Assembly (NCBI RefSeq): GCF_052060035.1
Contig: NZ_JBPOEA010000002.1
Span: 372,001 to 436,000, forward strand
DNA from: Fodinibius sp052060035
Lineage (GTDB): Bacteria > Bacteroidota > Rhodothermia > Balneolales > Balneolaceae
Direction: 5' to 3'
Length of the DNA stretch: 64,000 bases
Made by a program: the position numbers and the translations under genes. A model generated the notes under the pieces. It did not search any database and had not been told where the DNA came from. It worked only from the letters and a program-made list of their open reading frames with translations. This document shows positions 42,258 through 52,441 of the stretch, one piece after another. How positions within the stretch are numbered: the stretch's first letter is position 1; each line of letters begins with the position of its first letter.

Positions 42258-43700
42258 ATGGGCAAAAGTTATAATGTAAGCCGCGTAATTCTATTATCGT
42301 CAGCAGCGGCATTGGGTGGCTTTTTATTTGGTTTTGATAGTGGGGTTATCAATGGTACGGTTGATGCGCTACAGTTGGCTTTTGATTCCGATTCTGCCGG
42401 TACGGGTTTCAATGTTGCGTCTGTATTGTTGGGTAGCATGGTGGGAGCATTCTTTGCGGGAACGCTTGCGGATAAGTTTGGCCGAAAACCAATTATGATT
42501 GCTACGGCACTGGCATTTATATTTAGTGCCTGGGGGTCAGGCATTTCTTCGGGATCATTAGAATTTGTGATTTATCGTATTATCGGTGGGATGGCTATGG
42601 GAGCGGCCAGCATTCTTGCTCCAGCCTACATAAGTGAAATAGCCCCATCGAAAATACGTGGGAGGTTGGCTACATTGCAGCAGCTAATGATTGTGGTTGG
42701 CCTGTTTATGGCGTTTATGAGCAATTATTGGCTTGCCGGATTATCGGGCGGAGCCTCGGAAATATTATGGGGTAGATTTCAAACCTGGCAGTGGATGTTT
42801 TGGGCTGAAATAGTACCCGCATCTATTTTCTTTTTATCACTATTAGCAATTCCGGAGTCTCCTCGATATTTGGTTGCAGCCGGCAAAGTTGAGGATGCGG
42901 GTGAAGTGCTTAAAAAGATATTACCCTCTATCAATGTGAAAGAAAAAGTGGCTGATATTAAGTCGACGCTTCAAGGAGGCATGAAGCCCAAACTTAAAAA
43001 TATTATCAGCAGTTATACCGGAAAAGTACACCCACTGGTATGGGTTGGGTTAGGTTTGGCAATATTGCAGCAGTTTACCGGTATTAATGTCATTTTTTAT
43101 TACGGTGCAACCCTTTGGAAATCGGCTGGATTTACGGAAGGAGATGCCTTGCTCCAAAACGTGATAAGCGGAAGTGTAAATATTTTCTTCACTTTTGTGG
43201 CCATTATGTTGATTGATAAAGTGGGAAGAAAGCCGCTGTTACTCGTGGGATCATTAGGTCAGGCAGTGATGTTGGGAGTAATGGCTTATATTTTCGGCAG
43301 TGCACCAAGCGCTGGACCTGATGGCTTAAGTTTAAATCCCACCCAGGGAACAATTGCGCTGGTTGCTGCAAATGCCTATATCGCATTTTTTGCTTTTTCG
43401 TGGGGGCCGGTGATGTGGGTCATGCTTGGAGAGATGTTCCCCAACCACTACCGCGGTGCTGCACTGGCAGTGTGCGGAATGGCTCAGTGGGGCGCTAATT
43501 TTATTATTACTATTAGCTTTCCGGTGCTACTTGCAAATCTGGGACTTGGTATTTCGTATGGTATATATGCTTTCTTTGGAGTGGTTGCGTTCTTTTTCGT
43601 TAAAGTGTTTGTAAGGGAAACGAAAGGGTTGAGCTTGGAAGAAATTTCAAGAGCTGAGGCAGAAAACGAAAAGTCAACGGAACTGAATATTGCAAATTAA
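42258..43700 (+). CDS. MFS sugar porter
   Basis: Twelve-helix inner-membrane transporter of the sugar porter family, 480 residues. Signatures: GGFLFGFDSGVINGT in helix 1, DKFGRKP and DKVGRKP in the two cytoplasmic loops, PESPRYLV after helix 6, and QQFTGINVIFYYG in helix 7, which contacts hexoses in XylE/GLUT proteins. It lies 37 nt after the GH16 gene and would import glucose freed by the periplasmic GH3 enzyme. Xylose or other hexoses remain possible. Confidence 0.9.
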   Translation: MGKSYNVSRVILLSSAAALGGFLFGFDSGVINGTVDALQLAFDSDSAGTGFNVASVLLGSMVGAFFAGTLADKFGRKPIMIATALAFIFSAWGSGISSGSLEFVIYRIIGGMAMGAASILAPAYISEIAPSKIRGRLATLQQLMIVVGLFMAFMSNYWLAGLSGGASEILWGRFQTWQWMFWAEIVPASIFFLSLLAIPESPRYLVAAGKVEDAGEVLKKILPSINVKEKVADIKSTLQGGMKPKLKNIISSYTGKVHPLVWVGLGLAILQQFTGINVIFYYGATLWKSAGFTEGDALLQNVISGSVNIFFTFVAIMLIDKVGRKPLLLVGSLGQAVMLGVMAYIFGSAPSAGPDGLSLNPTQGTIALVAANAYIAFFAFSWGPVMWVMLGEMFPNHYRGAALAVCGMAQWGANFIITISFPVLLANLGLGISYGIYAFFGVVAFFFVKVFVRETKGLSLEEISRAEAENEKSTELNIAN

Positions 43701-43841
43701 GCCTTGGAACTTGCAATATTTAGATTTACCCCAATCAAATAATTAATGTTGTAATCTAATTATACCTTGGGCTAATCCTACTCTTTTTAAGTGAGATAGG
43801 TACTCTCCTTAGCCTAACTATAGCATGAATCCAACTGAAAA

Positions 43842-43873
43842 TAAAAAGGCATCGCAGCTAAGCTACGATGCCT
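43842..43873 (-). terminator. Terminator of the minus-strand odhA gene
   Basis: AGGCATCG (43847-43854) pairs with CGATGCCT (43866-43873). Read on the minus strand the stem is followed by TTTTTAT. It lies 24 nt after the odhA stop. The plus strand has no T tract, so the sugar porter gene has no obvious terminator of its own. Confidence 0.75.
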
Positions 43874-43896
43874 GAAATTTTAGATACAATTTAAGC

Positions 43897-46800
43897 TTAG
43901 TTTAACGCCTCATTCACCAGTTTCTCCTGCTCAGCCTTGTGAACCTTCTTCTGTCCGGCGGCTGGTGAAGCCGAAGCCTGACGCCCCACAAAGCGCAGAT
44001 TCTGTCCATCTTTTAACTGCTGCATAATACGTGTTGAGACAAACGTCCAGGCGCCCATATTTTGAGGTTCTTCCTGACACCAGACAATATCATCCACATG
44101 ACTGTATTCATCCAGAATATTGCTAATGTCGTTATCAGGAAACGGGTAAAATTGCTCTAATCGAACAATAGCCACGTTATCAATTTCTTCATCCTGTTGC
44201 TGCTTGTAGAGATCATAATAGACCTTACCGGAACAAATGACCAGTCGATCAATATTGCTTTTGTCTTCAACTTTCTGATCAGGAATAAACGGCTGATATT
44301 GACCTTCAGCTAAGTCATCTGTTTTAGAAGTCGCCATGGGGTGGCGCAATAAGCTTTTTGGCGACATAATGATCAATGGTTTTTTATTATCCTGTTTAGC
44401 TTGCTTGCGCAGTATATGGAAGTACTGAGCAGGCGTTGTCAGATTTACGACCTGCATGTTATCTTCGGCACAAAGTTGAAGGTACCGCTCCAGTCTTGCA
44501 GAAGAGTGCTCGGGGCCCTGTCCTTCGTAACCATGGGGCAGTGTCATTACCAGAGATGATTTTTGTCCCCATTTGGCTTCACTTGCAGAAATATATTGAT
44601 CCATCATCACTTGGGCACCGTTGGCAAAATCGCCAAACTGAGCTTCCCAAATGACCAATGCATCCAACTTGGCCGCACTGTATCCAAATTCAAATCCAAC
44701 AGCAGCAAATTCACTTAACAGACTGTTATAGGGATAAAATGGAGCCTGATCTTCGTCAATATTATTGAGCGGAATAAACTGTTGATCCGTTTCGGTTCCA
44801 TGCAGGATTGCATGGCGATGTGAGAAAGTACCTCGTTCGGCATCCTGTCCCGTTAGGCGAACAGTGGTACCATCTTTGAGGAGCGATCCGAAAGCAAGTG
44901 CTTCGGCAAAGCCCCAGTCGATTTTTTTCTCATTCTTTTCAACAGTTTCGGCGCGTTTAGCCAGTTGTCGTAATAACTTGGGATTCGCATCAAAATCTTT
45001 GGGAACGGTATTTAGCTTAACGGCGATATCTTTGAGTTCTTCCTCAGGATAAGTGGTATCGGGGAATTCTGCCCAATCATCCTGTGTCATTTCATGACGG
45101 TCAATCATATCTTCTGTGACTTCGAGAGGAGAAGCATTTTTTGCATCTTCAAAAGCCTCACGAAGAAGCTCATCAAATTCATCAAAAATTTCCTGCATCT
45201 CTTCTTCAGTAAATTCACCGCGTCCCAACAGGGTTTCTGTATAAATATCACGGACTGTAGGATGGTTCTCGATTTCTTTATACATACCGGGTTGGGTAAA
45301 GGCCGGTTCATCGCCCTCGTTGTGACCGTGCTTACGGAAGCCAATCAGATCAATAACCACATCTTTGCCAAACTTTTGCCGATATTCGAAGGCCATCTGC
45401 ATGGCATGTACGGCTTCTTCTGGATTATCTCCGTTAACATGGAAAATGGGTGCTAAAATAGCTTTTGCCAGATCAGAAGCATATTCGGTCGACCGTCCAT
45501 CTTCGGGCAGAGTTGTAAATCCTATTTGGTTATTAATGATCAGGTGGATCGTACCGCCCGTTTTGTACGCATCCAGTTGCGACATATTTAACGTCTCTGC
45601 AACCACACCCTGACCTGAAAATGCTGCATCACCGTGGATAAGGACGGGCACATTTTTCTTTTCGGCATTTTTGCCATCATGATCCTGAGTAGCACGTGTA
45701 GCTCCCTCAACAACCGGGTTCACCGATTCGAGGTGACTTGGATTCGGCATTAATTCAATTTCCACCTCTTCGCCTGATGTGGTTTCATACGTACCTTTGG
45801 ATCCGAGGTGATATTTCACATCACCGGAGCCTTGGATGCTCCCAGGATCGAGATTACCCTCAAAATCAGCAAACACTTTGCGATAAGGCTTATTCATAAT
45901 ATTAACGAGGATATTTAAACGTCCCCGGTGAGCCATGCCCATAAATATTTTCTCAACCTGATCTTGCCCCGCTTGTTCCAGCATGTGATGCATCATCGGG
46001 ATCAGCGTATCAGCTCCTTCAAGTGAAAAACGTTTGTGACCAATGTATTTTTTATGCAAGAACTGCTCAAAGGCCATTGCCTGATTGAGCTTATGTAAAA
46101 TCTTTTTCTTCTGATCTTTGGTTAGATCAGGGGTATTGGTTGTGGATTCCATGCGCTCGCGTAACCATTTCCGCTCATCCAGATCCAGCAAGTGCATAAA
46201 TTCGGCTCCCATCTTGCCGCAATAGGTTTCTCGCAGCAGCGTAATAATCTCGCGGAGCGTTGCTTTTTCATTCCCGCCGAGGCCGCCGCAATAAAACTCA
46301 CGATCCAGATCCCAGAGCGTGAGATCATAGTAGCTAAGATCGAGTTCTGGGCTTTGTCCCGGTTCGTCACTCAATGGATCGAGGTCAGCAAGCACGTGCC
46401 CGCGCGTGCGGTACATGTTGATGAGTCTCATTACATTAATGGCGCGCTTGTTTTGCTCCAGTGTAGCACCGCTGCCATCAAGCTGACCTACATAGTTGTC
46501 AGCGCCATAGGGCAGGGGATCGTAAGGAATCTCAAGATCTTCAAAAATTTCGTTGTAGAAGTTCACTTCACCGTTCAGCAGGCTGTGTACTTTCTTCAAA
46601 AATGCGCCCGACTCAGCCCCCTGTATTACACGGTGATCATAGGTCGAAGTCATATTCATGACTTTGCTGATGCCCAGCTTGTTGAGCACCTCTTGCGACA
46701 TTGATTGATACTCGGCCGGATAATCGATGGCGCCTGTTGCAATAATGGCTCCCTGGGTTTTCATTAGTCGTGGTACCGACTGCACCGTCCCAATCATGCC

Positions 46801-47547
46801 GGGATTCGTCAACGTAAGGGTCGTCCCCTGGAAATCAGAAATTTCGAGATTGCCATTGCGGGCCTTGTCAATAAGATCAGCATAGGCATAGAGGAACTCC
46901 TTAAAGTTCATTTTATCTACGCCTTTGATGTTGGGAACAAGCAGGTTGCGAGACCCATCCTTATTCTGTACATCAATAGCCAGACCCAGATTCACTTGCT
47001 CCGGAATAACCTTGTAAGGCTCTCCATCCTTATACATGAATGAGTTGTTCATGTTGGGATACTCTTCCAGGGCTTTGATAATCGCCCACGCTATGTAATG
47101 CGTGAATGAAGATTTAGGTTCGTTGCGTTGTTTCAGATGCCGGTTGATAATAGCACGATCCTCAATGAGCATCTTCATTGGCAGTGAGCGTACAGAAGTA
47201 GCTGTAGGAACCTCCAGACTTTCATCCATATTTTGGACGATCTTGCTGGATACGCCTTTTATTTTTTCAAGTGTAGCTCCAGAGGGGATATCAGCATCGG
47301 TATCGTCTTTGGGCTGAGGGGCTTTTTTCTGTTTCTGGGGCTTCGATGGAGCACTTTGGGCAGTGGATGACCCGTTACCGGTTTTCTCTGCCTCTGGTTT
47401 TAGATCTTCTGGCCGTTCAACGCCTTCAATCTCATCAAAATATTGGCGCCAGTGATTGGGAACAGAAGAGGGGTCTTCTTTATATTGGTTAAACAGTTCT
47501 TCAACAAGTGCGGAATTAGGTCCGAAAACAGCTTCAAGCGACTTCAA
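43897..47547 (-). CDS. odhA: Fused E2-E1 2-oxoglutarate dehydrogenase
   Basis: Single 1216-residue chain joining a succinyltransferase-like E2 core to the thiamine-diphosphate E1 subunit of 2-oxoglutarate dehydrogenase. Residues 1-45 are the E1o N-terminal helix (FNQYKEDPSSVPNHWRQYF), 46-90 a Lys/Pro/Gln linker, about 90-340 the acyltransferase core with TYDHRVIQG, then E1 with HRFSLEGADTLIPMM, MAHRGRLN, GDAAFSGQGV (TPP-binding) and KHGHNEGDEP. No lipoyl-binding domain is present, so it must share lipoyl domains with another E2, as OdhA/KgD does in Actinobacteria. It is transcribed divergently from pepF with its own terminator. Confidence 0.93.
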   Translation of the reverse strand: MKSLEAVFGPNSALVEELFNQYKEDPSSVPNHWRQYFDEIEGVERPEDLKPEAEKTGNGSSTAQSAPSKPQKQKKAPQPKDDTDADIPSGATLEKIKGVSSKIVQNMDESLEVPTATSVRSLPMKMLIEDRAIINRHLKQRNEPKSSFTHYIAWAIIKALEEYPNMNNSFMYKDGEPYKVIPEQVNLGLAIDVQNKDGSRNLLVPNIKGVDKMNFKEFLYAYADLIDKARNGNLEISDFQGTTLTLTNPGMIGTVQSVPRLMKTQGAIIATGAIDYPAEYQSMSQEVLNKLGISKVMNMTSTYDHRVIQGAESGAFLKKVHSLLNGEVNFYNEIFEDLEIPYDPLPYGADNYVGQLDGSGATLEQNKRAINVMRLINMYRTRGHVLADLDPLSDEPGQSPELDLSYYDLTLWDLDREFYCGGLGGNEKATLREIITLLRETYCGKMGAEFMHLLDLDERKWLRERMESTTNTPDLTKDQKKKILHKLNQAMAFEQFLHKKYIGHKRFSLEGADTLIPMMHHMLEQAGQDQVEKIFMGMAHRGRLNILVNIMNKPYRKVFADFEGNLDPGSIQGSGDVKYHLGSKGTYETTSGEEVEIELMPNPSHLESVNPVVEGATRATQDHDGKNAEKKNVPVLIHGDAAFSGQGVVAETLNMSQLDAYKTGGTIHLIINNQIGFTTLPEDGRSTEYASDLAKAILAPIFHVNGDNPEEAVHAMQMAFEYRQKFGKDVVIDLIGFRKHGHNEGDEPAFTQPGMYKEIENHPTVRDIYTETLLGRGEFTEEEMQEIFDEFDELLREAFEDAKNASPLEVTEDMIDRHEMTQDDWAEFPDTTYPEEELKDIAVKLNTVPKDFDANPKLLRQLAKRAETVEKNEKKIDWGFAEALAFGSLLKDGTTVRLTGQDAERGTFSHRHAILHGTETDQQFIPLNNIDEDQAPFYPYNSLLSEFAAVGFEFGYSAAKLDALVIWEAQFGDFANGAQVMMDQYISASEAKWGQKSSLVMTLPHGYEGQGPEHSSARLERYLQLCAEDNMQVVNLTTPAQYFHILRKQAKQDNKKPLIIMSPKSLLRHPMATSKTDDLAEGQYQPFIPDQKVEDKSNIDRLVICSGKVYYDLYKQQQDEEIDNVAIVRLEQFYPFPDNDISNILDEYSHVDDIVWCQEEPQNMGAWTFVSTRIMQQLKDGQNLRFVGRQASASPAAGQKKVHKAEQEKLVNEALN

Positions 47548-47765
47548 AATAGGTCTTTTGAGTGGGTTTAGATTATTAGTAAATAAACGTCTGCAAGAGT
47601 TAATATTGACTGTTATTTTTGGTTTCTTTCAACCATAAACAATCAAGCGTAAAGTTAATCATTGTTATGTTAAATTACGATTCTTGAGCAGAGATAATTT
47701 TTGCTTCTATTTTGCTAATTTTGATACCGTAACAATGATTTTATAAAGTAGGTTTCAGCAAATTT

Positions 47766-49562
47766 ATGAACGATAAAGTAAAAGAAAAAACAGGGGCAGA
47801 AGAAGTGCAATGGGATCTTTCTGACCTCTATAAATCTATTGATGATCCCGCTCTTGAAAATGATAAAGAAAAGGTTGTTGAGCAGGCCAAAGAATTTGCA
47901 TCAACATACAAGGGAAATGTTGCCGAGCTGGATGAAGAGCAAATGAAGCAGGCTCTTGGAGATTATGAGAAGCTAATTGAGACCGTTGGCAAGATCGGTT
48001 CGTATGCCCACCTGATCTGGTCCACCAACACGAATGATCCCAAATACGGGAAGTTGATGCAGGAGGCCAACGAGCTTTCATCAGAAATCCACCAGATGCT
48101 GGTATTCTTTGATGTGGAATGGCTGGATATGGACGATGAGAAAGCACAAAGGTTGATTGACAGTGATACTTTGGCTCACTATCAGCATTATTTGGAGACC
48201 TCTCGACGGTACAAGGAACACGTGCTGAGCGAGAAAGAGGAGCAGGTGTTATCCGCAAAGAAAGTTACCGGTCGCAGTGCCTGGAATCGCTACTTTGATG
48301 AAACCATGGGTGCGGCCCGTTTTGAACTGGATGGGGAAGATCTGACACAGCAGGAGGTATTAAGTAAGCTCCATGAACCGGATCGAGATCTGCGAAAACG
48401 TGCGCATGCTTCACTAACGGATACATTTGAAGATCACAGTCGTACGCTCACGTTCATCTTTAACACATTGCTGGCTGACAAGCATACTGATGACAAACTG
48501 CGTGGATATGACAGCTGGATTTCATCGCGCAATTTGGCTAATGAGATTGATGACGAAACCGTTGATACTTTAATTAATGCGGTAACCAATAAGTACAGTC
48601 TTGTGCATCGGTTTTATAAGTTAAAACGAAATTTACTGGGATATGATGAGCTGTATGACTATGACCGTTATGCGCCATTGCTAAAAAGTGAAAAAAAGAT
48701 CAGCTGGAGTGAAGCACGGGAAATGGTTATGGATTCCTACACTGATTTTCATCCAGAGATGGGCACAATCACCAGTAAATTTTTTGATAATAACTGGATT
48801 GATGCCGCAATGAAACCCGGGAAACGAGGGGGGGCTTATTCGGCCAGTACTGTTCCGTCGGTGCATCCCTATGTATTTATGAATTTTGACGGTAAGGTTC
48901 GCGACGTACAAACATTGGCTCACGAATTGGGACATGGGGTTCATCAGTATTTATCCAGAGAGCAGGGGGCTCTGCAGGCAGATACGCCCCTTACGACTGC
49001 CGAGACCGCTTCAGTATTTGGCGAAATGCTGGTTTTTCAAAAACTGATGGGCAAGCTCGACGATCCCAAAGAAAAGCTGGCACTGCTGATTGGTAAAATT
49101 GATGATACCATTGCAACGGTCTTTCGCCAGGTTTCGATGAATCGGTTTGAAGATGCGATGCACACCCACCGGCGTGAGAAAGGGGAGCTTACGACCGAGG
49201 ATTTTTCTAAATTATGGCGTGAGACACAGGAAGCGATCTATGGTGATTCGGTAACACTTACAGAGGAATATGAGATCTGGTGGAGCTATATTCCACATTT
49301 TTTACATACACCGGGCTATGTGTATGCATATGCTTTTGGAGAATTACTGGTGCTGGCGCTTTACCAACAGTACACCCGCTCTCAAAATGGATTCTCCGAT
49401 AAGTATATTGAGATGTTGCGTGCCGGGGGATCGGACTGGCCGGAACATATAGTTGGCAAGCTGGGATTAGATATAACGCAGCCGGACTTTTGGGATAATG
49501 GTCTTGCGGCTATTGAGGTGATGATTGAACAGGCAGAAGAATTGGCTAAAAAAATAAATTAA
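47766..49562 (+). CDS. pepF: Oligoendopeptidase F (M3 family)
   Basis: Cytoplasmic zinc metallopeptidase that degrades oligopeptides of about 7-17 residues. The zinc motif HELGH lies at 386-390, and the third ligand Glu follows in TAETASVFGE. The N-terminal helical lobe starts WDLSDLYKS. The length of 598 residues is typical. TAATTTTG at 47716-47723 is an exact -7 element without a clear -33 partner. It is the first gene of a three-gene operon with 5-nt gaps. Confidence 0.94.
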   Translation: MNDKVKEKTGAEEVQWDLSDLYKSIDDPALENDKEKVVEQAKEFASTYKGNVAELDEEQMKQALGDYEKLIETVGKIGSYAHLIWSTNTNDPKYGKLMQEANELSSEIHQMLVFFDVEWLDMDDEKAQRLIDSDTLAHYQHYLETSRRYKEHVLSEKEEQVLSAKKVTGRSAWNRYFDETMGAARFELDGEDLTQQEVLSKLHEPDRDLRKRAHASLTDTFEDHSRTLTFIFNTLLADKHTDDKLRGYDSWISSRNLANEIDDETVDTLINAVTNKYSLVHRFYKLKRNLLGYDELYDYDRYAPLLKSEKKISWSEAREMVMDSYTDFHPEMGTITSKFFDNNWIDAAMKPGKRGGAYSASTVPSVHPYVFMNFDGKVRDVQTLAHELGHGVHQYLSREQGALQADTPLTTAETASVFGEMLVFQKLMGKLDDPKEKLALLIGKIDDTIATVFRQVSMNRFEDAMHTHRREKGELTTEDFSKLWRETQEAIYGDSVTLTEEYEIWWSYIPHFLHTPGYVYAYAFGELLVLALYQQYTRSQNGFSDKYIEMLRAGGSDWPEHIVGKLGLDITQPDFWDNGLAAIEVMIEQAEELAKKIN

Positions 49563-49567
49563 CCGGG

Positions 49568-51079
49568 ATGGATAATTACGCAACGGCACGGGAAAAGGAG
49601 CGATCGAATGCCGAATTAATGGGACAGAAACGTCAGGAAAAGGCTCTGCGTGAATTTAAGCAGGTGCTGAATGATCTGATCTTTATGTTACAAAGTGCTT
49701 CTGAGATGGAAACGGTGTATATGTACTGGGTCAACCGTTCGCGCGAGCAGTTTGTTATGGAAACGAAATCGACGGTGTTCGACAATGTGATGTTCAAAGA
49801 TCGGATCAGTTTTGAAAATCATTTTCTCGATGAGTTCAAAGATCTGGATGAACCGGTTGCTATTGAAATCGGTGAAGATATTCCTGCCTCTTCGGTAAGT
49901 CATTACTACAATGAAGTACCCGTCAAGTATATTACCTTACTGCCATTTGTGAATAATGGTGAAACGGTGGCGATAACAGTGTTAGAATCAAGAGATCATA
50001 TCTTTACCGAAAACAAAAGCGACGTTATTTATTCCTATATCAATGCGCTTCGTAATGTGTTAAATACTTATTTGGAGATTAGTGATCTTTACGAGCAGCA
50101 GGATGAGTGGATCAATTACGAGGATTGTATTTCAGATTTAGAGGTTCGATGTCACCGTAGCGAGTTAATAAAGAAGCTATTGAATACGATCCAGTCGTTT
50201 TTGTATGATGGTGGGGTATCATTTATCACCCGTGGTATGGACGATTGGTATAATGTGCTTAATGCGGATGAAGCTAAATATGCACCGCCGATTGGCATGA
50301 AAATGGAAGAGCGGTCAATGGCTTATGAAGCTGTGGAACAGGGCCAATCTGAGTTCGCTATTCATTTTAATAATAATCCTAAGCGCCTTTCGCCAAGGGA
50401 GCTGAATTCTGAGGGCGCAACGCTTGCTATTCCACTGATGATGAAAGGGCGGCGGCAGGGGGTCGTGTTGGTGTACGATAAAAACCCACTCTTATTTAAA
50501 GAATCTACCAAGCATAAACTGGTGAATTTAGTACGTATAGCGGGATTACAGATGCTCTCGAATAATCCCAATCTCGATGTTGACAACTCCGTTTTTGCCA
50601 ATCAGTATGAAGCGTATTTGCCGGAGCTGTGGGAACGGACCATTAATTCAGAATTACTGCGTATGAATCCTGATTCAGATATGCAGAAAAGTTGGTTTGG
50701 GTTGGTAACACTTTCCAATCTGCCTGAGTTGCGGACTAAGTTGCGGATGGATCAGCTGGATCAGATGCAGAAAGATTTGATTACTTCATTTAATCCCAGT
50801 CAATTCGGGTATAACGGTATTTTGGGATATAATTCTGACTATGTATACTCTTTTTTAATACAAAGTAAAGATGAGGACGCTATTAAAAATTGGAGTAGCT
50901 CTGTAAAAAAGAAGTTTAATGGTTCGTTTGAGCTTTCTAATGGCATCCATATTGAAACAGGTATAAAAGTAGGATTTGTACGCCTGGATAGTGACTACTC
51001 TGACAGCTACCAGGTATTGAAAAATGCCAAATCTGCCTTGTCACAAGCATTGAATTCCAATAAAAACGAAGCAGTATAA
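49568..51079 (+). CDS. GAF-like protein with a degenerate GGDEF-like C-terminal domain
   Basis: Unnamed 503-residue cytoplasmic protein. Residues 1-40 are a charged helix. Two regions look like GAF domains: about 40-170 (with ITLLPFVNNGETVAITVLES) and 195-325 (with TLAIPLMMKGRRQGVVLVYD). Residues about 365-500 follow the pattern of a GGDEF domain: WFGLVTLSN for the first strand, LGYNSDYVYSFLI where the GGDEF motif should be, and IKVGFVRLDSDYSDSYQVLKNAKSAL at the end. The metal- and GTP-binding residues are absent, so it should not make cyclic-di-GMP. The operon with pepF and deoB has 5-nt gaps on both sides. Function unknown; domain calls are by eye. Confidence 0.7.
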   Translation: MDNYATAREKERSNAELMGQKRQEKALREFKQVLNDLIFMLQSASEMETVYMYWVNRSREQFVMETKSTVFDNVMFKDRISFENHFLDEFKDLDEPVAIEIGEDIPASSVSHYYNEVPVKYITLLPFVNNGETVAITVLESRDHIFTENKSDVIYSYINALRNVLNTYLEISDLYEQQDEWINYEDCISDLEVRCHRSELIKKLLNTIQSFLYDGGVSFITRGMDDWYNVLNADEAKYAPPIGMKMEERSMAYEAVEQGQSEFAIHFNNNPKRLSPRELNSEGATLAIPLMMKGRRQGVVLVYDKNPLLFKESTKHKLVNLVRIAGLQMLSNNPNLDVDNSVFANQYEAYLPELWERTINSELLRMNPDSDMQKSWFGLVTLSNLPELRTKLRMDQLDQMQKDLITSFNPSQFGYNGILGYNSDYVYSFLIQSKDEDAIKNWSSSVKKKFNGSFELSNGIHIETGIKVGFVRLDSDYSDSYQVLKNAKSALSQALNSNKNEAV

Positions 51080-51084
51080 CGGTT

Positions 51085-52263
51085 ATGGGAAATTGTTATG
51101 TAATTGTTGTTGATGGACTCGGCGTTGGGGCACAGGAAGATGCAGCCGAATATGGAGATGAAAACGAAAATACACTGGGTCATCTTTGTGAAGAAACAAA
51201 AGTTAAACTGCCCAATTTGCAGCGTATGGGACTTGGCAATATTATCCCTCTGGCATCGGTTTCGGTAGCATCGAAACCTATTTGTGCTTACGGTAAAATG
51301 CGTGAACAATCAGCCGGCAAGGATTCGACTACGGGACATTGGGAACTTGCCGGTATACAGCTTAACAGACCTTTTCCTACGTATCCGGATGGGTTTCCCA
51401 AAGAAGTTATTGACCAGTTTTGTGAGGGGATCAGTGTTGAAAAGGTACTGGTGAATAAACCATATTCCGGCACCGAAGTGATAGCTGATTATGGTGAAGA
51501 GCATTTGGAAACGGGTTATCCTATTGTATACACTTCAGCCGATAGCGTTTTTCAGGTTGCTGCCCACGTGGATGTCACACCGGTGGATACGCTTTACAAA
51601 TGGTGTAAATTTGCACGCGAAGAAGTTTTGCAGGATGAGCATGGTGTAGGGCGCGTTATTGCACGACCATTTACGGGAAAACTGGGTAGTTTTGAACGCA
51701 TTTCTGATAAACGGCATGACTATTCGATGAATCCGCCTCAACATAATATTATTAATCGGCTGCGCCAGCAGGGGATCAAAACGTATTCTATTGGCAAAGT
51801 CGTTGACCTTTTTACTGAGGAGCATTTTACCCAGTTCAGGCGGACAAAAAGTAACGCAGAAGGAATTTCTCAGTTGTTAAGTTTGATGTCGGCTGCGAAA
51901 GACAGTTTTGTATTTGTGAACCTGATTGACACCGATCAAAAGTACGGCCATCGTCTTGACCCTGAAGGGTATGCGGAATGCCTGCAGGAGTTTGATCGGG
52001 CAATACCGGCAATTGTAAGTAAGTTGGATGAGGGTGATATATTGATCATTACCGGTGATCACGGTAACGATCCCACATCCGAAAGCACTGATCACAGCCG
52101 TGAGTTTGTACCTGTACTATTATGTCCGGCGGAAAAGGCAAAACAAGTAAACTTGGGAACGCGTGATACATTTAGTGATATCGCCAGTACAGCTGCCAAT
52201 TTCTTTGGGATTTCGGAAACATTTCCCGGCCAGTCAATGTTAGAAAACAATGAGCAGAGCTGA
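51085..52263 (+). CDS. deoB: Phosphopentomutase
   Basis: Interconverts ribose- or deoxyribose-1-phosphate and the 5-phosphate in nucleoside salvage; a manganese enzyme of the alkaline phosphatase superfamily. The N-terminal VVDGLGVGAQED provides the first metal ligand, AGKDSTTGHWELAG contains the catalytic Thr, and GDHGNDPTSESTDHSRE holds the second metal site. The length of 392 residues is standard. It is last in the pepF operon, and no clear terminator is seen after it. Confidence 0.95.
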   Translation: MGNCYVIVVDGLGVGAQEDAAEYGDENENTLGHLCEETKVKLPNLQRMGLGNIIPLASVSVASKPICAYGKMREQSAGKDSTTGHWELAGIQLNRPFPTYPDGFPKEVIDQFCEGISVEKVLVNKPYSGTEVIADYGEEHLETGYPIVYTSADSVFQVAAHVDVTPVDTLYKWCKFAREEVLQDEHGVGRVIARPFTGKLGSFERISDKRHDYSMNPPQHNIINRLRQQGIKTYSIGKVVDLFTEEHFTQFRRTKSNAEGISQLLSLMSAAKDSFVFVNLIDTDQKYGHRLDPEGYAECLQEFDRAIPAIVSKLDEGDILIITGDHGNDPTSESTDHSREFVPVLLCPAEKAKQVNLGTRDTFSDIASTAANFFGISETFPGQSMLENNEQS

Positions 52264-52441
52264 TAAAATCAGTTCGAAATTTATGTTTTAAAGCTTTATA
52301 TTATAGAGATCAATAATAGGCAACATATATTCTATTTAATCGTTGTATCATCCCATTTAATCTGATTGTCTTATCAAAGTGATCTTTAGCAGCAGATCAA
52401 ATCTACGTACTTATAAATCCTAATTTAACCCATCATATCCC

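Noticed and set aside
46192..46704. 170-residue plus-strand frame inside odhA
   Set aside because: Antisense to the conserved E2/E1 region; the minus-strand protein is unambiguous.
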